Shown here: piece by piece, positions 1 through 6,347 of the stretch
Numbering within the stretch: position 1 is the first letter of the stretch
How the letters are laid out: each line of letters opens with the position of its first letter
Source: an uncultured Clostridia bacterium
Lineage (GTDB): Bacteria; Bacillota_A; Clostridia; Oscillospirales; Acutalibacteraceae
NCBI GenBank assembly: GCA_944380625.1
Contig: CALWIE010000055.1
Span: 1 to 7,033, forward strand
Direction of reading: 5' to 3'
DNA length: 7,033 nucleotides
Made by a program: the position numbers and the translations under genes
The notes under the pieces: model-generated
The model's input: the letters and a program-made list of their open reading frames with translations, nothing else
Told to the model about the DNA's origin: nothing
Databases searched by the model: none

Positions 1-1593
1 GCCTATGGCCTGGGCGGGCTCATGGCCGGGGTGTTCGCCCCCATGGGCAAGGCGGCCTCGGCGGCGGCCTTTGTCCTCTCCCACGGGGTGGCCTCCATGC
101 AGGTGGGGGCCAGCTCCCGGGACGCCATCCTCCGGGGCGCCGTGGAGGTGGGGGCCGCCACGGTGGTGTACATGGCCCTGCCCCAAAGCCAGCGGCTGGC
201 CCAGCTGTTCGGCGGGCGCAGGGACAGCCTCAGCGGCGGGGCCCTGCGGGGGAACATCGTCCTGCGCCTGCGCCACGCCTCCCAGGCCCTGGGCCAGGTC
301 CACGCCTCGGTGGAGGAGATCTCCCAAAAGCTCTCCGGGCTGTGCGCCCCCAACCTCCAAGGGGTCTACGACCGGGCGGTGGAGACCGTTTGCGCCGGGT
401 GCAGCGCCCGGGGGGTCTGCTGGCGCAAGCACCGGGAGGAGACCATGGATAACTTCCGCCAGCTCACCCGGGTCCTGCGGGAAAAGGGCCGGGTGGACAC
501 GGTGGATTTTGCCCCCTCCTTTGCCCAGCGCTGCGGCAGGGCAGGGGAGATGCGGGACGAGGTGAACAAAAACTACGGCCGCTACCTGATCCGGGAGATG
601 GCCCAGCTCCGGGCGGCCCAGGTGCGGGAGGTGGTGGAGGAGCACTTCCGCACCACCGCCGGCATCCTGGACGAGATGGCCGGGGAGTTCGCCCAGTACC
701 AGAGCTTCGACGAGGAGGCCTCCCAGCGGGTGGCCCAGATCCTCCGGGAAAACGGGGTCACCCCTCTGGAGGTCTGCTGCCGCCTGGACCGGTTCGGGCG
801 CATGTCCATCGAGGCGGAGGTGGAGCGCCAGCGGCAAAAGCGGCTCAACCGGGCCGTGTTCACCCGGGAGATCTCCGCCGCCTGCGGCCGGGTGTTTTCC
901 CCGCCCTGCCTGAGCTCCGCCGGGGAGAACTGCCGCCTGCTCATGTGCCAGCGCCCCGCCTACGACGCGGGCCGGGGCTTCTCCCAGTACAGCGCCCGAG
1001 GCGGCGCCTTCTGTGGGGACTGTGCCAGCGTCTTTTACGACGGCAGCGGCCGGCTGGTGGCCCTGCTCAGCGACGGCATGGGCACCGGGGGCAGGGCCGC
1101 CGTGGACGGGGCCATGGCCTGCGCCATGGCGGAAAGCCTTCTGAAAGCGGGCATCGGCTTTGACGCCATGCTCCAAACGGTGAACGCCGCCCTCATCGCC
1201 AAAAGCGGGGACGAGTCTCTGGCCACCCTGGACATCGCCTGCATCGACCTGTTCACCGCCCGGGCGGAGTTTTACAAGGCGGGGGCGGCCTGCACCTTCC
1301 TGCGGCGGGGCCGCCGGGTGGAGGTGGTGGAGGCCTCCAGCGTGCCGGTGGGCATCATGCCCCAGGTGGAGTTTGCCTCCTACAGTCGGGAGCTCTCCCC
1401 CGGGGACCTGGTGGTGCTGGTCTCCGACGGGGTCACCGCCTCGGGCCAGGAGTGGCTGGAGGACATGCTCCTCCACTGGGACGAGGAGGAAAACCCCAAC
1501 CTGCTGGCCCAGGCCGTCACCGACGAGGCCAGGCGCCGCCGCAGCGACGGCCACGAGGACGACATCACCGCCCTGGTGCTGGTCTTGAAATAG
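1..1593 (+). CDS. spoIIE: Stage II sporulation protein E (SpoIIE), 5'-truncated by window edge
   Basis: Membrane-anchored PPM/PP2C-type serine phosphatase that dephosphorylates SpoIIAA in the forespore to release sigma-F; it also takes part in asymmetric septation. The reading frame is open from base 1, so 530 C-terminal residues are seen of a protein usually near 800. In window residue numbering, 1-70 are small and hydrophobic, matching the end of the multi-pass membrane region. Residues 80-300 form a largely helical central region with a Cys patch (C115, C131, C134, C140). Residues 310-530 are the phosphatase domain. Its metal-binding signatures are GD at 339-340, SDGMG at 357-361, SDG at 475-477 and DDIT at 520-523. 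GDESLATLDIACIDL closely matches the equivalent stretch of Bacillus SpoIIE as I remember it. The gene ends 4 nt before a strong hairpin and converges on the radical SAM gene. Promoter and start lie outside the window. Identification is firm; only the N-terminus is missing. Confidence 0.96.
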   Translation, partial: AYGLGGLMAGVFAPMGKAASAAAFVLSHGVASMQVGASSRDAILRGAVEVGAATVVYMALPQSQRLAQLFGGRRDSLSGGALRGNIVLRLRHASQALGQVHASVEEISQKLSGLCAPNLQGVYDRAVETVCAGCSARGVCWRKHREETMDNFRQLTRVLREKGRVDTVDFAPSFAQRCGRAGEMRDEVNKNYGRYLIREMAQLRAAQVREVVEEHFRTTAGILDEMAGEFAQYQSFDEEASQRVAQILRENGVTPLEVCCRLDRFGRMSIEAEVERQRQKRLNRAVFTREISAACGRVFSPPCLSSAGENCRLLMCQRPAYDAGRGFSQYSARGGAFCGDCASVFYDGSGRLVALLSDGMGTGGRAAVDGAMACAMAESLLKAGIGFDAMLQTVNAALIAKSGDESLATLDIACIDLFTARAEFYKAGAACTFLRRGRRVEVVEASSVPVGIMPQVEFASYSRELSPGDLVVLVSDGVTASGQEWLEDMLLHWDEEENPNLLAQAVTDEARRRRSDGHEDDITALVLVLK

Positions 1594-1597
1594 GGAA

Positions 1598-1632
1598 AAG
1601 GGGGCTGCCGCAAACCCTGCGGCAGCCCCCTT
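1598..1632. terminator. Bidirectional intrinsic terminator between spoIIE and the radical SAM gene
   Basis: A perfect 15-bp GC-rich stem (1598-1612 paired with 1618-1632) closes a 5-nt loop (AACCC). It lies between two convergent stop codons (1593 and 1642). On the minus strand the stem is followed by a T-rich tail (TTTTCCCTATTT), a good rho-independent terminator for the leftward unit. On the plus strand only TT follows directly, then a weaker T-containing stretch (CTTTATTT), so termination of spoIIE there is likely but less canonical. Confidence 0.88.
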
Positions 1633-1641
1633 CGGCTCGCT

Positions 1642-2268
1642 TTATTTCTCAATGTACTCCCGCACGAAAAAGTCCGCGCCCAGCCTCTCGCACAGCTCCC
1701 TGCAGGCCTCGATCTCCTCTTTGGGCATGGTGCTCACAACGGTCATGCGCACGTGGGGCACGTTGAACACCGCCGTGGAGGTAAACTTCAAAATCGCCGG
1801 CAGGGCCTCAAGGCCGAATTTGCTGTGGCACAGGGCGTCGTACTTCTCCGGGGTGCTGGCGTTCAGGCTCACAGAGACCGAGTCCGCCCGGCCGTCCAGC
1901 TCCTGGGCCGCGTCCCGGCCGGTGATGAGGTTCGCCAGGCCGTTTGTGTTGATGCGGATCAAATGGGAGCCCTTCCCCTTGATCTTGTCGCACAGCCACA
2001 TCATGTCGTCCCACCGGCAGGCCGGCTCCCCATAGCCGCAAAACACCACCTGGTCGTACTGGTTCAGGTCCCGGGCGTCCAGGTCCTCCCATATCTCCTC
2101 CCGGGTGGGCTCGCCCCCCTTGTACCACAGGTTTTCCGCGTACAGGCTGCCGGAGCTGTTGTTGCGCAGGCAGAAGTCGCAGCGGTTGACGCACTGGTTT
2201 GTCATGTTCACGTACAGGTTTTTCCCATACACATAGGTGATGGGCGCGCCGTACCGGTTTTCTTCCAT
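1642..2268 (-). CDS. Radical SAM protein, TatD-associated family
   Basis: Small radical SAM protein of 208 residues. The CxxxCxxC cluster that holds the 4Fe-4S centre cleaving S-adenosylmethionine is C26, C30, C33. A GYGEP segment (78-82) matches the GGE-type SAM-binding motif. Later stretches (RINTNGLANL, DSVSVSLNAS) look like beta strands of a partial TIM barrel. Residues 1-25 form the short lead-in strand typical of such enzymes. There is no second Cys cluster of SPASM type. The protein matches the family that databases describe as 'radical SAM, TatD family-associated', whose reaction and substrate are, to my knowledge, unknown. The start is ATG at 2268 with an AAGGA Shine-Dalgarno 5-6 nt upstream. 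It follows tatD by 21 nt and is the last gene before the shared terminator, so it is almost certainly cotranscribed with tatD. Family assignment is strong; function is open. Confidence 0.92.
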   Translation of the reverse strand: MEENRYGAPITYVYGKNLYVNMTNQCVNRCDFCLRNNSSGSLYAENLWYKGGEPTREEIWEDLDARDLNQYDQVVFCGYGEPACRWDDMMWLCDKIKGKGSHLIRINTNGLANLITGRDAAQELDGRADSVSVSLNASTPEKYDALCHSKFGLEALPAILKFTSTAVFNVPHVRMTVVSTMPKEEIEACRELCERLGADFFVREYIEK

Positions 2269-2289
2269 GGTTTCCTTCCGCTTCCTTTC

Positions 2290-3060
2290 TCAATCGATCC
2301 CAAAAAGCCTGCGGGCGTTTTGGGCCCCCCTGTCCAGGATCTCCTGGGCCTCCATGCCCCGGAGCTCCCCAATCCTCTCCGCCGCCCAGGGGATGAGGGA
2401 GGAGTCGTTCCGCTTGCCCCGGAAGGGCACGGGGGCCATGTAGGGGCAGTCCGTCTCCAGCAGCAGCCGGTCTAAGGGGATGTTCCGGGCCACCTCCACC
2501 GGGTGCCGGGCGTTTTTAAAGGTGACCACGCCCCCCAGCCCGATGTACATCCCCAGCCGGAGCACCTCCCGGGCGGTCTCCCAGCTGCCGGAAAAGCAGT
2601 GTACCACCCCCCGGGGCCGGTATTTCCGCAAAAGGGCCAGGATGTCGGCGTGGGCCTCCCGGTCGTGGACCACCACAGGCAGGTCCAGCTCCCCCGCAAG
2701 CTCCAGCTGGCGGGCGAACACCTCCTGCTGCCGCTCCTTGGGGCAGGCGTCCAGCCAGTGGTAGTCCAGGCCGATCTCTCCCACCGCCACCATCTTGGGC
2801 CGGGCAAGCCAGGCCCTCACCTGCTCCAGCCAGTCCTCCGGCAGGTCTTTGGCCTCCTCCGGATGGACCCCCGCCGCGCCCCAGATGTACCCGTAGCGCT
2901 GGGTCAGCTCCCAGGTGGTCCGGCAGCTGTCCAGGTCCGCCGCCATGTTCACAACGCCGCACACGCCCTTCCCCGGCAGGACAGAGCCCAAAAGCTCCTC
3001 CCGGTCGGGGTCAAACTGGCTGTCGTCGTAGTGGGCGTGGGAGTCGAATATGTTGTTCAA
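2290..3060 (-). CDS. tatD: TatD family hydrolase (metal-dependent DNase)
   Basis: Cytoplasmic metal-dependent hydrolase of the amidohydrolase-like TatD/YabD/YcfH group, generally described as a 3'-5' exonuclease/DNase. It has 256 residues, the usual family length. Metal and catalytic residues are all present in order: HxH at 8-10 (DSHAHYDD), E95 in GEIGLDYHW, H132 in VVHDREAH, H154 in VHCFSG and D204 in LETDCPY. The start is TTG at 3058-3060. No in-frame ATG lies nearby, the HxH motif sits at the expected distance, and a strong Shine-Dalgarno (GAGGTGAT) lies 3 nt upstream of the TTG. It lies 107 nt downstream of metG on the same strand, an order also known from Bacillus (metS-yabD). The radical SAM gene follows after 21 nt. 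Cellular role in this organism is not shown by the sequence. Confidence 0.95.
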   Translation of the reverse strand: MNNIFDSHAHYDDSQFDPDREELLGSVLPGKGVCGVVNMAADLDSCRTTWELTQRYGYIWGAAGVHPEEAKDLPEDWLEQVRAWLARPKMVAVGEIGLDYHWLDACPKERQQEVFARQLELAGELDLPVVVHDREAHADILALLRKYRPRGVVHCFSGSWETAREVLRLGMYIGLGGVVTFKNARHPVEVARNIPLDRLLLETDCPYMAPVPFRGKRNDSSLIPWAAERIGELRGMEAQEILDRGAQNARRLFGID

Positions 3061-3167
3061 TCTATCACCTCAAGAAAAAGGGAGTAGGGGCAAAGCTTTG
3101 TGCCGGCGCCCCCCTTTCCGGCCCCGCTTGGGGCAAGCCGGCTTCAGGCAATCGGGCCCCGCGCCGC
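3061..3167 (-). promoter_or_regulatory. metG-tatD intergenic region with GC-rich inverted repeats
   Basis: This 107-nt spacer holds several inverted repeats. GCCCC-GCTT-GGGGC is at 3121-3134, two copies of GCCGGC flank it, and the 10-bp palindrome CAAAGCTTTG is at 3091-3100. Read on the minus strand, a GGGGC...GCCCC pairing followed by TACTCCCTTTTT could act as a leaky terminator or processing signal between metG and tatD. No good -35/-10 pair is visible for tatD, so I favour read-through from the metG promoter. The Shine-Dalgarno of tatD lies at the low-coordinate end. Structure is seen; function is inferred. Confidence 0.35.
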
Positions 3168-5126
3168 TCAGCACAGCTTGGCCCCGGCGGGCACGCTGTC
3201 GTCAATGATCATCAGGTTCAGCTTTTCCTGGCCCTTTTCCGTGTGGACGGCGGAGAGCAGCATCCCGCAGCTCTCCAGGCTCATCATCTTCCGGGGGGGC
3301 AGGTTCACAATGGCCACCAGGGTCTTGCCGATGAGGTCCTCCGGCTCGTACCAGGCGTGAATGCCCGAGAGGATCTGCCGGTCGGTTCCGGTGCCGTCGT
3401 CCAGGGTGAAGCGCAAAAGCTTCTGGCTCTTCTTCACCGCCTCGCAGGCCTTTACCTTCACGGCGCGGAAATCGCACTTGCAGAAGGTGTCGAAGTCCAC
3501 CGCTTCCGCGAGCAGGGGCTCCGTCTCGATCTCCGGCTGGGGCTTTCTGGCCTCCTCCATGGCGGTGACCTTGTCCATCACTTCGTCCACGTCCAGCCGG
3601 GCAAAGAGGATCTCCGGCTTGTCCGTCACCTTCCCACCGCTGGGGTAGAGGCCGGTCTTGCCCAGGTCCTCCCAGGCCCGGGGCTGGGTGTTCAGCTGGG
3701 CGAAGATCTTCCCTGCGGTCTCGGGCATAAAGGGGGCGAGAAGGCTTGCCCCCAGGGCGATGGAGTCCACCAGGTTGTACAGGACCGTGGAAAGCCGGGG
3801 CTTCTTTTCCTCGTCCTTGGCAAGGGCCCAGGGCATGGTCTCGTCGATGTACTTGTTGCAGCGCTTGAACAGGGCGAAGATCTCCGTGATGGCGTCGGCC
3901 ACCCGCAGGCCGGCCATCTTCTCCTCCACCTTCCGGCGGCAGGCGGCGGCCACGGCCTTCAGGTCCCCGTCCACGTCCTCGGCGGCGCCGGCGTCGGAGA
4001 CCACGCCCCCAAAGTACTTGTTGCTCATGGAGACCGTGCGGTTTACAAGGTTCCCCAGGACGTTTGCCAGGTCCGAGTTGGTCCGCTCGCACACCAGCTC
4101 CCAGGTCAGGTTGCCGTCGTTGTCAAAGGGCATCTCGTGGAGGAGGAAATACCGCACCGCGTCCACGCCGAACATGTCCACCAGGTCGTCGGCGTAGATG
4201 ATGTTGCCCTTAGACTTGCTCATCTTGCCGCCGTTCATCAAAAGCCAGGGGTGGCCGAAGACCTGTTTGGGCAGGGGCAGGTCCAGGGCCATCAGGAAGA
4301 TGGGCCAGTAGATGGTGTGGAAGCGGATGATGTCCTTGCCGATCAGGTGCAGGTCGGCGGGCCACAGCTTTTCAAACTGCCCGGTGGACTCCTCCCCGCA
4401 GTGGTAGCCGATGCCGGTGATGTAGTTGGTCAAAGCGTCCAGCCACACGTACACCACGTGCTTGGGGTCAAACTCCACCGGGATGCCCCAGGTAAAGCTG
4501 GTGCGGGAGACGCACAGATCCTGCAAACCGGGGAGCAGGAAGTTGTTCATCATCTCGTTTTTCCGGGCCACGGGCTGGATGAACTCCGGGTGCTCGTTGA
4601 TGTAGTCGATCAGCCGCTGGGCGTACTTGCTCATCCTGAAGAAATAGGCCTCCTCCTTGGCGGGGTGGACCTCCCGGCCGCAGTCGGGGCACTTGCCGTC
4701 GACGAGCTGGCTCTCGGTCCAAAAGCTCTCGCAGGGGGTGCAGTACATCCCCTCGTAGGCGCCCTTGTAGATGTCCCCCTTGTCGTAGAGGTACTTGAAG
4801 ATCTTCTGGACCTCCCTCTCGTGGTAGCCGTCGGTGGTGCGGATGAAGTGGTCGTAGGAGACGTTCATCAAGTCGAACTGCTCCTTGATGACGGCGGCCA
4901 CCTTGTCCACAAACTCCTTGGGGGTCAGGCCTTCGGCCTCGGCCTTCAGCTCGTTTTTCTGGCCGTGCTCGTCGGTGCCCGTCTGGAAGAACACGTCGTA
5001 CCCCTCCAGGCGCTTAAAGCGGGCGATGGCGTCCGCCAGGACGATCTCATACACGTTGCCGATGTGGGGCTTGCCGGACGTGTAGGCGATGGCCGTTGTC
5101 AAATAGTACTTACCCTTGTCGCTCAT
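3168..5126 (-). CDS. metG: Methionine--tRNA ligase
   Basis: Cytoplasmic class I aminoacyl-tRNA synthetase that charges tRNA-Met, both initiator and elongator. It has 652 residues, normal for the long bacterial form. The HIGH-type signature is PHIGN at 20-24 and the KMSKS loop is K301-S305, followed by KGN. A zinc knuckle in the connective insertion is formed by C129/C132 and C146/C149. The anticodon-binding helical domain follows at roughly 350-510. Residues from about 543 to the end form the Trbp111/EMAP-II-like C-terminal tRNA-binding and dimerisation domain (FDTFCKCDFRAVKV, LSGIHAWYEPEDLIGK). I chose ATG at 5126 over an upstream in-frame start at 5162. A GGAGGGT Shine-Dalgarno lies 7-8 nt before it, and MSDKGKYYLTTAIAYTSG is the usual N-terminus. 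It lies downstream of a short membrane-peptide gene and upstream of tatD, probably in one transcript. No T-box or SAM-riboswitch hallmark is visible in the leader. Confidence 0.97.
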   Translation of the reverse strand: MSDKGKYYLTTAIAYTSGKPHIGNVYEIVLADAIARFKRLEGYDVFFQTGTDEHGQKNELKAEAEGLTPKEFVDKVAAVIKEQFDLMNVSYDHFIRTTDGYHEREVQKIFKYLYDKGDIYKGAYEGMYCTPCESFWTESQLVDGKCPDCGREVHPAKEEAYFFRMSKYAQRLIDYINEHPEFIQPVARKNEMMNNFLLPGLQDLCVSRTSFTWGIPVEFDPKHVVYVWLDALTNYITGIGYHCGEESTGQFEKLWPADLHLIGKDIIRFHTIYWPIFLMALDLPLPKQVFGHPWLLMNGGKMSKSKGNIIYADDLVDMFGVDAVRYFLLHEMPFDNDGNLTWELVCERTNSDLANVLGNLVNRTVSMSNKYFGGVVSDAGAAEDVDGDLKAVAAACRRKVEEKMAGLRVADAITEIFALFKRCNKYIDETMPWALAKDEEKKPRLSTVLYNLVDSIALGASLLAPFMPETAGKIFAQLNTQPRAWEDLGKTGLYPSGGKVTDKPEILFARLDVDEVMDKVTAMEEARKPQPEIETEPLLAEAVDFDTFCKCDFRAVKVKACEAVKKSQKLLRFTLDDGTGTDRQILSGIHAWYEPEDLIGKTLVAIVNLPPRKMMSLESCGMLLSAVHTEKGQEKLNLMIIDDSVPAGAKLC

Positions 5127-5146
5127 AGTGTACCCTCCATAGTAAA

Positions 5147-5185
5147 GCCCCCGCCGGGGCAATTAATTTCGCCGGAAACTTGCCC
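5147..5185 (-). promoter_or_regulatory. Competing hairpins just upstream of metG (possible attenuator or translation control)
   Basis: On the minus strand, GGGCAA (5185-5180) can pair with TTGCCC (5162-5157) around an inner TTTC/GAAA pairing. The second arm overlaps a GCCCC/GGGGC hairpin (5160-5147) that is followed by TTT. The two folds exclude each other. The downstream one ends 20 nt before the metG start codon, next to its Shine-Dalgarno. Only three Ts follow the GC hairpin, so it is a weak terminator at best. A regulatory role is inference. Confidence 0.25.
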
Positions 5186-5195
5186 AAAAAGAGCC

Positions 5196-5303
5196 TCACC
5201 GGAAGACCAGCACGGAAAACACCGTGGCCACCATCAGCACCGCCAGCACCCAGGCGACGATGCGCACGAACAGCTTTCTGCCCTTGTCGTTGTACCCTTT
5301 CAT
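5196..5303 (-). CDS. Small single-pass membrane peptide, 35 aa, upstream of metG
   Basis: An open frame of 35 codons plus TGA begins at ATG 5303. The first 14 residues are basic (MKGYNDKGRKLFVR). Residues 12-34 form an uninterrupted hydrophobic segment (IVAWVLAVLMVATVFSVLVF), fitting one membrane helix with a cytoplasmic N-terminus by the positive-inside rule. I do not recognise the family with confidence; very short, basic-then-hydrophobic peptides are common in Firmicutes. Its position supports a real gene: it lies about 50 nt from the predicted transcription start of a strong promoter and 69 nt before metG on the same strand. The Shine-Dalgarno-like AAAGGA is 13 nt from the ATG, farther than ideal. 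The peptide could instead be translated by coupling to a 13-codon upstream frame whose TGA overlaps its ATG. Function unknown. Confidence 0.62.
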   Translation of the reverse strand: MKGYNDKGRKLFVRIVAWVLAVLMVATVFSVLVFR

Positions 5304-5359
5304 AGTCCACAGGCCGTCCTTTCCCGCAAGTTTTCATCCATAGCCGATAATTGCCTCTT

Positions 5360-5388
5360 AGTGTACCATTTTCTCCGGGATTTGTAAA
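5360..5388 (-). promoter_or_regulatory. Sigma-A-type promoter for the small peptide-metG-tatD-radical SAM unit
   Basis: On the minus strand, TTTACA (5388-5383) and TACACT (5365-5360) are separated by exactly 17 nt, and a TGG extended -10 precedes the -10 box. The predicted start is near 5353, about 50 nt before the small-peptide ATG and about 227 nt before metG. It is the only convincing promoter seen upstream of metG. Confidence 0.8.
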
Positions 5389-5396
5389 GTTCCTGT

Positions 5397-5425
5397 TTGA
5401 CATCCGGCGGCCGCTGTACTACACT
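5397..5425 (+). promoter_or_regulatory. Sigma-A-type promoter for the pyridoxal/pyridoxamine kinase gene
   Basis: A perfect -35 box TTGACA (5397-5402) and a -10 box TACACT (5420-5425) are separated by 17 nt. The predicted start near 5432 gives a leader of about 37 nt, ending in a GGGAG Shine-Dalgarno 6 nt before ATG 5469. Its -35 lies 8 bp from the -35 of the opposing metG-unit promoter. Confidence 0.85.
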
Positions 5426-5468
5426 GGAAGCCGTGGCATAAACGCGCTAGAAAGGGTGGGAGAAAACC

Positions 5469-6347
5469 ATGTACTATAAGGAGATGAGCTGCCTTGCCAT
5501 CCACGACCTCTCCGGGGTGGGCAAGTGCTCTTTGACGGTGGCGCTGCCGGTGCTGTCCTGCTGCGGGGTGGAAGTTAGCGTCCTGCCCACGGCGGTGCTC
5601 TCCACCCACACCGGGGGCTTTGGGGACACCACCTACCGGGACCTGACGGAGGACATGCTGCCCACGGCCCGCCACTGGAAGCGGGTGGGCTGCCGGTTCC
5701 AGTCCCTGTACAGCGGCTTTTTGGGCAGCGAGGAGCAAATCGGCCTGGTGGAGCAGGTCTTCGACTGGTTTAAAGGGGAGGACACCCTCATCCTGGTGGA
5801 CCCGGTCATGGGGGACGGGGGAAAGCTCTACCGCACCTACACCCCCGCCATGGCGGGGGGCATGGCCCGGCTGTGCCGCAAGGCGGACATCGTGGTCCCC
5901 AACATGACCGAGGCCTGCCACCTGCTCTCTTTGCCCTACGACCCGGGCCCCTACTCCCGGGCCCAGGTGGAGGGCATCCTCCGGGGCCTGTGCGCCCTGG
6001 GGCCCCAGATGGCGGTGCTCACCGGGGTGTGGCTGGAGGAGGGCAGCCTGGGCTCTGCCTGCTACGACGCCCGCTCCGGGGAGATGGACCTCTTCCTCAC
6101 CGGCAGGGTGGCGGGCTCGTACCACGGCACCGGGGACCTGTTCGCCGCGGCCCTTTTGGGCGGCCTTTTGAACGGGGCCTCCCTCAAGGGGGCCTGCGGC
6201 ACCGCCACGGAGTTTACCTGGCGGGCCATCGAGACCACCCGCCTGCACCAGCGGGACCTCCGGTTCGGCCCCAAGTTCGAGTGCTGGCTGCCCTGGCTGG
6301 GCGGGGAGATGGAGGGGCTTCGTGGGGGGGAGGCCTCCCAGGGCTGA
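5469..6347 (+). CDS. Pyridoxal/pyridoxamine kinase (PfkB/ribokinase superfamily)
   Basis: Cytoplasmic ATP-dependent kinase that phosphorylates the 5'-hydroxyl of pyridoxal, pyridoxamine or pyridoxine, salvaging vitamin B6 towards pyridoxal phosphate. It has 292 residues, close to the usual 280-290 of PdxY/PdxK enzymes. Visible signatures are HDLSGVGK at 12-19, the STHTGGFGD substrate-side segment near 45-53, YSGFLGS, VDPVMGDGG from D111, VPNMTEA, and the anion-hole/catalytic GTGD at 220-223 with D223 the expected base. The start at 5469 has GGGAG 6 nt upstream. An internal ATG at codon 6 follows AAGGAG with no spacer and is unlikely to be used. It is transcribed alone from its own promoter, divergently from metG, and is followed by a probable terminator. 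PdxY-like and PdxK-like enzymes cannot be told apart by eye, so I give no symbol. A hydroxymethylpyrimidine kinase (ThiD) is less likely on motif and length. Confidence 0.9.
   Translation: MYYKEMSCLAIHDLSGVGKCSLTVALPVLSCCGVEVSVLPTAVLSTHTGGFGDTTYRDLTEDMLPTARHWKRVGCRFQSLYSGFLGSEEQIGLVEQVFDWFKGEDTLILVDPVMGDGGKLYRTYTPAMAGGMARLCRKADIVVPNMTEACHLLSLPYDPGPYSRAQVEGILRGLCALGPQMAVLTGVWLEEGSLGSACYDARSGEMDLFLTGRVAGSYHGTGDLFAAALLGGLLNGASLKGACGTATEFTWRAIETTRLHQRDLRFGPKFECWLPWLGGEMEGLRGGEASQG

Noticed and set aside
1753..2475. Plus-strand open frame (240 codons) antisense to the radical SAM and tatD genes.
   Set aside because: It spans two well-supported minus-strand genes and their intergenic gap and has no domain signature; an artefact of GC-rich codon use.
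5127..5155. A second TACACT -10-like box right before metG.
   Set aside because: It overlaps the metG ribosome-binding region and start codon, and the sequence 17 nt upstream (GGCGGG) is not a -35 box.
5126..5353. T-box or SAM riboswitch in the metG leader.
   Set aside because: The conserved T-box AGGGTGG sequence and a specifier-type layout are absent, and part of the leader is occupied by a peptide frame. No SAM riboswitch pattern is recognised by eye.
3243..5387. Very long plus-strand open frame (714 codons) antisense to metG and its leader.
   Set aside because: It mirrors metG, whose HIGH, KMSKS and zinc motifs are unmistakable. Its composition is repetitive in V, H, L and G, as expected for the opposite strand of a GC-rich gene, and it runs through the metG-unit promoter.
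5110..5403. Minus-strand frame of 97 codons across the metG leader and the start of metG.
   Set aside because: It is out of frame with both the 35-residue peptide and metG, overlaps the promoter, and its product is rich in G, R and A without a domain. The hydrophobic peptide frame is the better candidate.
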